Source: Nitratiruptor sp. (GTDB taxonomy: Bacteria; Campylobacterota; Campylobacteria; Campylobacterales; Nitratiruptoraceae). Taken from it: DNA of 9,543 nt. The DNA is taken from the NCBI GenBank assembly GCA_015494505.1, contig WGBB01000042.1:1-9543 (forward strand), written 5' to 3'. Shown here in pieces: positions 1-5,547 of the stretch. The notes below the pieces were generated by a model. It was given only the letters and a program-made list of their open reading frames with translations. It was not told the origin of the DNA and did no database searches. A program made the position numbers and the translations under genes. Positions within the stretch are counted from its first letter, which is position 1. Each line of letters begins with the position of its first letter.

Positions 1-443
1 CCTAAAATATCGCCCGTATCCAGCCCCTCGTCCATCAGCATCGCCGTGACACCCGTGATGGTATCACCGTTGAGCAGCGCTTGCTGGATGGGACTCGCTC
101 CTCTATAGGCAGGCAAGAGCGAAGCGTGGAGATTGATACAAGGCGCGATATTCAGCACCGCTTTTGGCAAAAGCATCCCATAGGCAGCCACCACGATGAA
201 ATCGGGACGATAGGAGGCGATTTTTTCTACGATTTTCGTATCTTTAAGCGTGCTTGGCTGCAAGATGTCGATTGCAAGCCCCTTTTCTTGGACATAGCGC
301 TTGGTATCGGGAGGCGTGAGGCGCTGCTTGCGCCCTACCGGTTTGTCGGGCTGAGTCACGAGGGCTACCACGTCAAACTCTCGCACCAACCTCTCCAAAA
401 TCATCGTAGCGTAATCGGGGGTGCCCATAAAAACGATTCTCAT
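1..443 (-). CDS. fmt: Methionyl-tRNA formyltransferase, N-terminal part (cut by window edge)
   Basis: Transfers a formyl group from 10-formyltetrahydrofolate to Met-tRNAfMet in the cytoplasm, making the initiator tRNA for translation. About 147 residues are visible, starting MRIVFMGTPDYA, the usual start of the formyltransferase Rossmann domain. The family signature INLHASLLPAYRGASP lies at about residues 103-118 and holds the catalytic Asn104 and His106. LDTGD at about 141-145 supplies the catalytic Asp142 and lies just before the cut. The C-terminal tRNA-binding domain lies beyond the left edge, so completeness cannot be judged. The ATG start is preceded by AAGGA five bases upstream. It overlaps the truD stop as ATGA (4 nt), so the two are probably translationally coupled as the end of the rplU-to-fmt gene run. 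Identification is firm. Confidence 0.96.
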   Translation of the reverse strand, partial: MRIVFMGTPDYATMILERLVREFDVVALVTQPDKPVGRKQRLTPPDTKRYVQEKGLAIDILQPSTLKDTKIVEKIASYRPDFIVVAAYGMLLPKAVLNIAPCINLHASLLPAYRGASPIQQALLNGDTITGVTAMLMDEGLDTGDIL

Positions 444-1333
444 CGCGTTCCTTTATAGTCGAGCTCTCTTCCCAAGAGATTTTCTAGCACAATGGTAGCA
501 TAGCTTGCTTTAGGGAGTGTAAAACCTATCTCCACACCATCTTGTATCTGTTTCGCATAGCAGTCTCGAGGATAGATGAGCGCCGGGCGTCTGGCTCCTC
601 GCACCGGCAGGCGCATATCGTAGCGACGCTCTATCGACCTCGCAGCCTTGCCGGCCTTCGCCATGCCGCGTCCCGGCAGAAGTCCCGTCACTATGCCTTT
701 TTCATAGAGATCACCCGGCAGCTCCCTAAAAACGCCCTCACTCATTTCCACGCGTTCAGCCAGCCATAAATTAAAAAGATAGCTTTGCCACACACTCCAC
801 AAGTAGCGCTGCCAGCGCCTATCTTTTGGGAAATACTCCCCTTCGACCAATGCTTTGGCCTGCCGCAAGGCATCGCTCCCAAAACGCTGGTAGCCAAAGT
901 AGTTGGGCACACCCTCTTTGGCAAGAATCTCCAGAGCGTTTTGGACTCGCTCGCTAGAAACTGCACCGCCTATTTTGATGACGAATTTATTGCCTCGCAA
1001 ATCGCCCAGCCGCAGGGGACGAGCACTTTTATAGGTGGCAAGGATTTCCATTTTTGGATGGCGAAATTTTTGGGGTTTGGTGCTATCGAGACTAAAATAC
1101 TGTATAGCCGTAGCGTTTTTGTCTTTGAGCCCCGCATAGCCTACACGCGCACCGAAAGAGCGCTCCAAAATATCTGCCACTTCCCAGGTACTGAGCCCCA
1201 GTTTGCGCACCTTAAAAATAGTGTAGCGACCTTTGGGATGGGGCTGGAAATTTGGCAGCTCCTCGACGAAGAAACTCTCGGGACTTTGGCGAAAAGAAAA
1301 AGAGAGAGAAAATGCTCTTAGGTAGCGTCGCAT
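440..1333 (-). CDS. truD: tRNA pseudouridine synthase D, compact form
   Basis: Expected to convert U13 of certain tRNAs to pseudouridine. The 297-residue product has the TruD active-site block GYAGLKDKNAT at 65-75, with the presumed catalytic Asp71. The second family block NYFGYQRFG lies at 144-152, and GFTLPKASYATIVLENLL at 270-287 matches the end of the catalytic fold (compare LPAGSFATSVVREL in E. coli, quoted from memory). E. coli TruD has 349 residues. The shortfall here falls mostly in the TRUD insertion domain after the NYFG block, not at the ends, so the gene looks intact. The start overlaps the proB end by 16 nt and has no convincing Shine-Dalgarno, so translation probably depends on ribosomes finishing proB. 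Its end overlaps fmt by 4 nt. The family call is firm; tRNA position specificity is inferred from the family. Confidence 0.92.
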   Translation of the reverse strand: MRRYLRAFSLSFSFRQSPESFFVEELPNFQPHPKGRYTIFKVRKLGLSTWEVADILERSFGARVGYAGLKDKNATAIQYFSLDSTKPQKFRHPKMEILATYKSARPLRLGDLRGNKFVIKIGGAVSSERVQNALEILAKEGVPNYFGYQRFGSDALRQAKALVEGEYFPKDRRWQRYLWSVWQSYLFNLWLAERVEMSEGVFRELPGDLYEKGIVTGLLPGRGMAKAGKAARSIERRYDMRLPVRGARRPALIYPRDCYAKQIQDGVEIGFTLPKASYATIVLENLLGRELDYKGTR

Positions 1334-2088
1334 GGCAAAAAGAGCGTACCCCCACGCTGCTTATTTTCGAGCAAAAAGCTCTTCGCAGCACTCAGGTCAA
1401 AGCCACTGCCCAAAAACATAGGCTTGCCGTGGGAGGTAAGAAACTGCGCCGCTTTAAGCTTCGTAACGATCCCGCCCGTAGCAAAGGAGTATGTGGGATT
1501 GCACTCATCTTCCAAAAGCTCGGTGGGAATTTCGTAGACCTTTTCTAAAAGCTTGGCATCTTCGTACTTTTTAGGGTCTTTGTCATAGAGCCCGTCGATA
1601 TCGGTAAGGATCGCCAAGAGATCTGCATCGAAATAGTAGGCCACATGTGCAGAGAGCTGATCATTATCGCCAAAGACCAGCTCTTCCGTGGCCGTCACGT
1701 CGTTTTCGTTGATGATAGGTATCACACCGTTACTAAGCAGCACCTCGATGGCATTGCGTGCATGGCGCGTACGCTTGCGGCTATCGAAATCATCGGCGCT
1801 CAGCAGCACCTGCGCCACGGTAATGCCATATTTTTCAAACTTCTTTTGATAGCTTCGCATCAAAAGAGGCTGCCCGATAGCGGCGAGGGCTTGTTTGTTT
1901 GAAAGCTCCGACTTATCGAGCTTACACTTGGTGTATCCTGCAGCCACGGCGCCTGACGAGACCAAAATCACTTGCATCTTTTTATGCAGTGCGCTCAGGA
2001 ATTCCACGAGATTGGCCATACGCTCCTTGGCGAGCCGGTTGTTCTCGGTGAGCACCGCACTGCCGACTTTAACCACTACTCTCTTCAC
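1318..2088 (-). CDS. proB: Glutamate 5-kinase, short form without PUA domain
   Basis: Phosphorylates glutamate to glutamyl 5-phosphate, the first step of proline synthesis, in the cytoplasm. The 256-residue product is a single amino-acid-kinase domain: KVGS at 7-10, SSGAVAAG at 44-51, NEND at 127-130, GDND at 140-143, TDIDGLYDKDP at 162-172 and FATGGIVTKLKAA at 202-214. It ends where the kinase domain ends, so the C-terminal PUA domain of the roughly 367-residue E. coli enzyme is absent. Short ProB proteins are normal in Campylobacterota. The start is GTG, supported by AAAAAGG six bases upstream inside the obg coding end. It overlaps obg by 20 nt and truD by 16 nt. No proA is adjacent. Feedback control by proline is known for the family but cannot be judged here. 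Confidence 0.96.
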   Translation of the reverse strand: MKRVVVKVGSAVLTENNRLAKERMANLVEFLSALHKKMQVILVSSGAVAAGYTKCKLDKSELSNKQALAAIGQPLLMRSYQKKFEKYGITVAQVLLSADDFDSRKRTRHARNAIEVLLSNGVIPIINENDVTATEELVFGDNDQLSAHVAYYFDADLLAILTDIDGLYDKDPKKYEDAKLLEKVYEIPTELLEDECNPTYSFATGGIVTKLKAAQFLTSHGKPMFLGSGFDLSAAKSFLLENKQRGGTLFLPCDAT

Positions 2089-3172
2089 GACGTACCTTTT
2101 TGACTAAATCATACAGAGCAAATTTGAGCGGCTCGATGTTTATCTTCGCCACCGCCGAGATACCGAAAACAAAAAAGGGCAGCTTGTTATCAAACTCCTC
2201 GATATCTTGCACATAGTAGCGATAGGTTTCATCAAGACCGTAGCGATTCTCACCTCCTGGCGTCAAGCCCAAATGAGCCATAAAATTTTCTATTCTTTCG
2301 TTCGCTTCATCTTTGCTCAGAGCATCCACTTTCGTCAGCGCTATGGCAAAATCGCGCTGCGCAAGCTCTTCGCTGAAGTTTCGCAGCTCCTTTTTAAGCG
2401 TCTTATACTGCGCCACAGGGTCGCGAAAACTGGCGATATCGATCATAAAGAGCAGCGACTTGGTGCGCTCTATGTGCTTGAGAAACTGCAGCCCAAGTCC
2501 CTTGCCTTCGCTGGCTCCTCCGATAATGCCCGGGATATCGGCCATCACGAAGCTCTCAAACTCACTTACGCGCACCACTCCCAGTTTGGGCGTGATGGTT
2601 GTAAACTCGTAGTTGGCGATTTCAGGCTTGGCATTGGTGATAGTGGAAATCAGCGTGGACTTGCCCACATTGGGAAATCCCACGAGCCCCACGTCTGCGA
2701 TGAGCTTGAGTTCGAGGCGGATACGGCGCTCTTTGCCGGGCAGGCCCGGCTGGGCGTAGGTAGGTCGCTGGTTGGATGCACTTTTGAAATGCCAGTTGCC
2801 CTTACCCCCTTTGCCACCTTCTAAAAAGAGCACCTTTTGGCCATCTTCTACCAGATCCAGCAGGAGCTCGCCGCTCTCGGCATCAAAAACTTGCGTACCG
2901 GGAGGGACGATGAGGATGAGATCTTCGCCCTTTTTGCCATGCTTCTTGCGCCCTTCTCCGGGACGTCCGTTTTTGGCTTTGAGGACTTTTTTGCCTTTGT
3001 AGTGTGCGAGGGTGTGGGTGTTTTTATCCACTACGAAGTAGACATTCCCTCCATCACCGCCGTCACCGCCGTCGGGACCGCCTTTGGGGACGAATTTCTC
3101 TCGACGAAAACTTACAGCACCGGCACCGCCTTTGCCTGAATGGACTGTAAGCTCTACGCTATCTATAAACAT
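2069..3172 (-). CDS. obg: Obg-family ribosome-assembly GTPase
   Basis: Obg (CgtA/ObgE) binds 50S precursors, takes part in late large-subunit assembly and links to the stringent response. The 367 residues begin with the glycine-rich OBG domain (about 1-158; HSGKGGAGAVSFRREKFVPKGGPDGGDGGDGG region at 11-42 and LEGGKGGKGN at 117-126). The GTPase domain follows: P-loop GFPNVGKST at 165-173, switch I TTITP at 191-195, DIPG at 212-215, G4 TKVD at 280-283 and G5 ISA at 338-340. About 55 residues separate G4 and G5, more than in many Obg proteins, and no OCT domain follows. The ATG is preceded by AAGGA five bases upstream. The stop lies inside proB. A repeat-containing gap separates it from rpmA, its usual upstream partner. 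Identification is firm. Confidence 0.97.
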   Translation of the reverse strand: MFIDSVELTVHSGKGGAGAVSFRREKFVPKGGPDGGDGGDGGNVYFVVDKNTHTLAHYKGKKVLKAKNGRPGEGRKKHGKKGEDLILIVPPGTQVFDAESGELLLDLVEDGQKVLFLEGGKGGKGNWHFKSASNQRPTYAQPGLPGKERRIRLELKLIADVGLVGFPNVGKSTLISTITNAKPEIANYEFTTITPKLGVVRVSEFESFVMADIPGIIGGASEGKGLGLQFLKHIERTKSLLFMIDIASFRDPVAQYKTLKKELRNFSEELAQRDFAIALTKVDALSKDEANERIENFMAHLGLTPGGENRYGLDETYRYYVQDIEEFDNKLPFFVFGISAVAKINIEPLKFALYDLVKKVRREESSG

Positions 3173-3189
3173 CGTTATCCTTGATGGGA

Positions 3190-3257
3190 TTAGTAATCGG
3201 GAATTGGGAATAGATGAAGGATAGGAACCGGAAAATTTCCGAATTCCTCATTACTAA
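3190..3257. repeat. Imperfect 21-nt inverted repeat in the rpmA-obg gap
   Basis: The left arm (3190-3210) reads TTAGTAAT-CG-GGAATT-G-GGAA. The reverse complement of the right arm (3237-3257) reads TTAGTAAT-GA-GGAATT-C-GGAA. Eighteen of 21 positions match, around a 26-nt centre. A smaller palindrome, CGGAAA-A-TTTCCG (3229-3241), overlaps the right arm and would compete with it. The left half is a run of GGAAT-like units. In the obg-direction mRNA the element could fold into a long stem-loop. It may be a small interspersed palindromic element or an operon processing/attenuation structure. No target-site duplication is evident. Confidence 0.6.
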
Positions 3258-3261
3258 AGGG

Positions 3262-3275
3262 CGGGCAGATGCCCG
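3262..3275 (-). other. Small GC hairpin just after rpmA
   Basis: CGGGC and GCCCG form a 5-bp stem with a 4-nt loop, starting 6 nt past the rpmA stop in the direction of transcription. Downstream the minus strand reads CCCTTTAG, not a clear T-run, so it is at best a weak or partial terminator. It could reduce obg expression relative to the ribosomal-protein genes. Confidence 0.35.
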
Positions 3276-3281
3276 AAGGGG

Positions 3282-3539
3282 TTACTCTGCCGGATAGACG
3301 GAAACTTTTTGGCGCGTTTTGTCGTAGCGCTCGAATTTTACATATCCGTCGATGAGGGCGAAGATTGTGTGGTCTTTTCCCATTCCTACGTTGTTGCCGG
3401 GATGCACTTTCGTGCCTCTTTGGCGGATGATGATGTTGCCTGCGCGCACGAATTCGCCGCCGAATTTTTTCACACCTAATCTACGTCCCGCACTGTCGCG
3501 GTTATTCTGGGTACTCCCCTGACCTTTCTTGTGAGCCAT
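3282..3539 (-). CDS. rpmA: 50S ribosomal protein L27
   Basis: Structural protein of the large ribosomal subunit whose N-terminal arm reaches toward the peptidyl-transferase centre. The 85-residue product has the normal family length and the conserved start MAHKKGQGSTQNNRDSAGRR followed by LGVKKFGGE and the RQRGTKVHPGNNVGMGKDHTIFAL core (residues 39-62). There is no N-terminal extension of the kind cleaved in Firmicutes. It follows rplU by 9 nt, and its Shine-Dalgarno (AAGGAG) overlaps the rplU stop codon. It is co-transcribed with rplU and probably with obg downstream. Identification is firm. Confidence 0.98.
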   Translation of the reverse strand: MAHKKGQGSTQNNRDSAGRRLGVKKFGGEFVRAGNIIIRQRGTKVHPGNNVGMGKDHTIFALIDGYVKFERYDKTRQKVSVYPAE

Positions 3540-3550
3540 ACCTTCTCCTT
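3540..3550 (-). promoter_or_regulatory. rpmA ribosome-binding site overlapping the rplU stop
   Basis: On the minus strand the junction reads TAAGGAGAAGGT followed by the rpmA ATG. The TAA is the rplU stop, so the purine-rich binding site AAGGAG begins within it. A ribosome ending rplU therefore sits directly on the rpmA initiation site, which helps keep L21 and L27 production balanced. Confidence 0.75.
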
Positions 3551-3857
3551 ATGCGTTGATTGCAGTGATTTTGACGCGTGTAAAATCTCTTCTAAAACCG
3601 CGCTTGACTTTGGAGTCTTTTCTGCGGCGCTTTTTGAAGATGATCACTTTCTTGCCGCGCCCTTCGTTGATCACTTCGCCCTTGACCACGGCACCTTCTA
3701 CGTAAGGCGTACCGATTTTGAGCTCGCCGTCGTTGACTGCGAGGACTTCGGTAAATTCCACTTCGCTTTTGGGCTCGAGACCCATCTTATCAAAAAGAAT
3801 GATATCGCCCTCTTTGACTTTGTACTGCTTTCCGCCGTTTTTTATGATCGCATACAT
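3549..3857 (-). CDS. rplU: 50S ribosomal protein L21
   Basis: Large-subunit protein that binds 23S rRNA. The 102-residue product starts MYAIIKNGGKQYKVKEGD, the standard L21 start, and carries the family's C-terminal block KVIIFKKRRRKDSKVKRGFRRDFTRVKI at about residues 70-97. An ATG nine bases upstream (at 3866) would add MRR. I chose the ATG at 3857 because AAGGA lies 8 nt upstream of it, whereas the upstream ATG has AAGG directly abutting it with no spacing. L21 and L27 are encoded together in most bacteria, as here. A likely promoter lies about 35-45 nt upstream of the start, after ridA. Confidence 0.97.
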   Translation of the reverse strand: MYAIIKNGGKQYKVKEGDIILFDKMGLEPKSEVEFTEVLAVNDGELKIGTPYVEGAVVKGEVINEGRGKKVIIFKKRRRKDSKVKRGFRRDFTRVKITAINA

Positions 3858-3891
3858 CCTTCTCATCCTTGCCTATACTTTTTGGTTCGCA

Positions 3892-3900
3892 ATAGTAGCA
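3892..3900 (-). promoter_or_regulatory. Likely extended -10 promoter of the rplU operon
   Basis: On the minus strand TGCTACTAT matches an extended -10 (TGnTATAAT) except at one base. It lies in the AT-rich gap between ridA and rplU, about 35 nt upstream of the rplU ATG. No good -35 box is visible 17 nt further upstream, which is common for sigma70-type promoters in Campylobacterota. The upstream sequence is strongly A/T rich. Confidence 0.45.
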
Positions 3901-3920
3901 AATTTTAATTTAAGAGAAGT

Positions 3921-4298
3921 TTAAACTTTAGCAATAGCGTCGATTTCCACGAGCGCGTTCTTTGGCAGCGTCTTCACGGCCACGGTGCTGCGCGCCGGCT
4001 TGTGTGCCCCGAAATACTCTTCGTAGATGGCGTTGACGGTAGCGAAATCTCCCATATCCGCCAAAAAAATCGTGGTTTTGATCACTTTATCCAGCGAGCT
4101 GCCTCCGGCTTCGAGGACGTTTTTGAGATTTTCCAGCACTTGTCTCGTCTGGGCTTCGATGCCTTGACCAAGCACCTCTTCGCTGCCATCAGGCTTCAAA
4201 GCAATCTGGCCGGAAGTAAAGAGCATATCCCCAACCCGCACGGCCTGGGAGTAGGGACCTATGGCTTGCGGCGCATTGTTGGTAGCTACGAACTCCAT
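3921..4298 (-). CDS. ridA: RidA/YjgF/UK114-family enamine-imine deaminase
   Basis: RidA enzymes hydrolyse reactive enamine/imine intermediates released by PLP enzymes such as threonine dehydratase, protecting other enzymes in the cytoplasm. The 125-residue product has the family length and pattern: APQAIGPYSQAV at 9-20, LFTSGQIAL at 26-34, VIKTTIFLADM at 72-82 and the signature KPARSTVAVKTLPKNALVEIDAIA at 100-123. The substrate-carboxylate-binding arginine of true RidA proteins is present (Arg103), as is the conserved Glu118. The active RidA subgroup is therefore more likely than a divergent Rid. The ATG is preceded by AAGGA with 6-nt spacing. It is divergent from the M20 amidohydrolase, and its transcript could read into rplU because no terminator is seen. 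Confidence 0.95.
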   Translation of the reverse strand: MEFVATNNAPQAIGPYSQAVRVGDMLFTSGQIALKPDGSEEVLGQGIEAQTRQVLENLKNVLEAGGSSLDKVIKTTIFLADMGDFATVNAIYEEYFGAHKPARSTVAVKTLPKNALVEIDAIAKV

Positions 4299-4350
4299 TT
4301 TATTTCCTTTTAATATTTTTGGTCATATCATAGAAAAAAAAGGCTTTAAA
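4299..4350. promoter_or_regulatory. Divergent promoter region, ridA / M20 amidohydrolase
   Basis: This 52-nt AT-rich gap must hold the start signals of both divergent genes. TATCAT on the plus strand (4326-4331) and TATGAT on the minus strand (4332-4327) are overlapping -10-like hexamers, so the two promoters may share one melting region. -35 boxes are not recognisable. An A-rich run with AAAGG (about 4338-4342) precedes the plus-strand ATG. Confidence 0.4.
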
Positions 4351-5547
4351 ATGGATAAAGAGGCCCTTAAAAAGAAGCTCTTCGCCTACATTGACACCCT
4401 CAAGGACAAAGTAATCACAGTCAGACGCGACATCCATCAGCATCCCGAGCTCTCGGGCCAGGAGGTACGCACCAAATCGCTCGTCAAAGGAATCCTCGAA
4501 ATAGAAGGTTTTAAGATAACCGAGTTTGAAGGCCATAACGGTCTCGTGGCAGACCTAGTGGTGGACGAGAAGAAACCTTTCGTAGCCATCCGTGCCGATA
4601 TGGATGCCCTGCCTATCGAAGAGCACACCGGCAAACCCTACGCCAGCGAAGTAAAAGGCGTGATGCACGCCTGCGGGCACGATGCCCATACCGCCATAGC
4701 CGTGGGCGTAGCGCTGGCTATGGCACAGTTTCGCGACGAACTGCCGGGCAATATCCGCTTCATCTTTCAGCCCGCCGAAGAGATCAACGAAGGGGGCAGC
4801 GAGGAGCTCATCCGCGACGGCGCCCTCGAAAACGTCAAGGCGATTTTCGGCCTACACGTCTACCCCTACCTCTCCACCGGCCAGATAGGCTACAAATACG
4901 GCGTGATGATGGCCAGTGCCGATACATTCACCATCGAGATATTCGGCAAGAGCGCGCACGGAGCCAGACCCCACGAAGGAGTGGATGCGATTCTGACTGC
5001 CTCAATGTGCGTCAACTCCCTCAATCACATCATCTCACGCCGCATCGACCCACTCCATCCTGCCGTCATCAGTCTCGGTACCATAGAAGGCGGTACGGCA
5101 CCCAATATCATCTGTGACCACGTCAAACTCACGGGAACCGTGCGCACCGTCAACGAAGCCGTGCGCAAAAAGATACCTCTGATGATGGAAGATAGCGTCA
5201 AGGGTATCACCCACTCTATGGGTGCCAAGTACAAATTCAGCTACGAATTCGGCCAACCCGAGCTCATCAACGACGATGCGATGGTGGATGTGCTTGTACA
5301 AGAGGCCACGAAGATATTGGGAGCCGAAAACGTGGTAGACCTCAAAGACCCCGTTATGGGAGGTGAAGATTTTAGTCGCTACCTACAAATCGTCCCCGGT
5401 GCCTTCTTTCGCCTAGGTGTGTGCAACCCCCAAAAAGGCACTTGCGTGTCGCAGCACAATCCCAAATTCGACGTGGACGAAGATGCGCTCCCTATCGGGA
5501 TGAAAGTACTTAGCGCCGTAGCCATCGAGGTGATGGATGAAAAATAG
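4351..5547 (+). CDS. M20D-family metallo-amidohydrolase (HipO / N-acyl amino acid hydrolase type)
   Basis: Predicted cytoplasmic zinc enzyme that removes acyl groups from N-acyl amino acids. The 398 residues show the M20D pattern: RRDIHQHPELSGQE at 25-38, RADMDALPIEE at 81-91, MHACGHDAHT at 105-114 (metal ligands Cys108 and His110), PAEE at 141-144 (Glu143/Glu144), GLHVYP at 167-172 (His169), SAHGARPHEGVDAI in the dimerisation domain at 201-214, and SQHNPKFDVDED with His369. No signal peptide is seen. The open frame extends upstream into ridA, but the ATG at 4351 gives the normal family start and has AAAGG about 8 nt before it. It overlaps the next gene by 11 nt. Relatives include hippurate hydrolase, N-acetyl-diaminopimelate deacetylase and auxin-conjugate hydrolases; the sequence alone does not decide the substrate. 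Confidence 0.9.
   Translation: MDKEALKKKLFAYIDTLKDKVITVRRDIHQHPELSGQEVRTKSLVKGILEIEGFKITEFEGHNGLVADLVVDEKKPFVAIRADMDALPIEEHTGKPYASEVKGVMHACGHDAHTAIAVGVALAMAQFRDELPGNIRFIFQPAEEINEGGSEELIRDGALENVKAIFGLHVYPYLSTGQIGYKYGVMMASADTFTIEIFGKSAHGARPHEGVDAILTASMCVNSLNHIISRRIDPLHPAVISLGTIEGGTAPNIICDHVKLTGTVRTVNEAVRKKIPLMMEDSVKGITHSMGAKYKFSYEFGQPELINDDAMVDVLVQEATKILGAENVVDLKDPVMGGEDFSRYLQIVPGAFFRLGVCNPQKGTCVSQHNPKFDVDEDALPIGMKVLSAVAIEVMDEK

Noticed and set aside
785..1321. 178-codon plus-strand open frame opposite truD
   Set aside because: The minus strand carries the TruD motifs; this frame has none and crosses no independent signal.
2207..2824. 205-codon plus-strand open frame opposite obg
   Set aside because: It is antisense to the conserved GTPase domain, with no family resemblance or plausible start context.
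3229..3241. Short palindrome CGGAAA-A-TTTCCG as an operator
   Set aside because: It overlaps the right arm of the larger inverted repeat, so it is more simply part of that element; nothing ties it to a regulator.
3858..3866. Three-residue longer L21 start (MRR) at 3866
   Set aside because: AAGG directly abuts that ATG; the ATG at 3857 has correctly spaced AAGGA and the family's standard MYAI start.
4261..4350. Upstream extension of the M20D protein to an ATG at 4261
   Set aside because: The extra 30 residues would be encoded opposite ridA and do not match M20 N-termini; the ATG at 4351 fits length and spacing.
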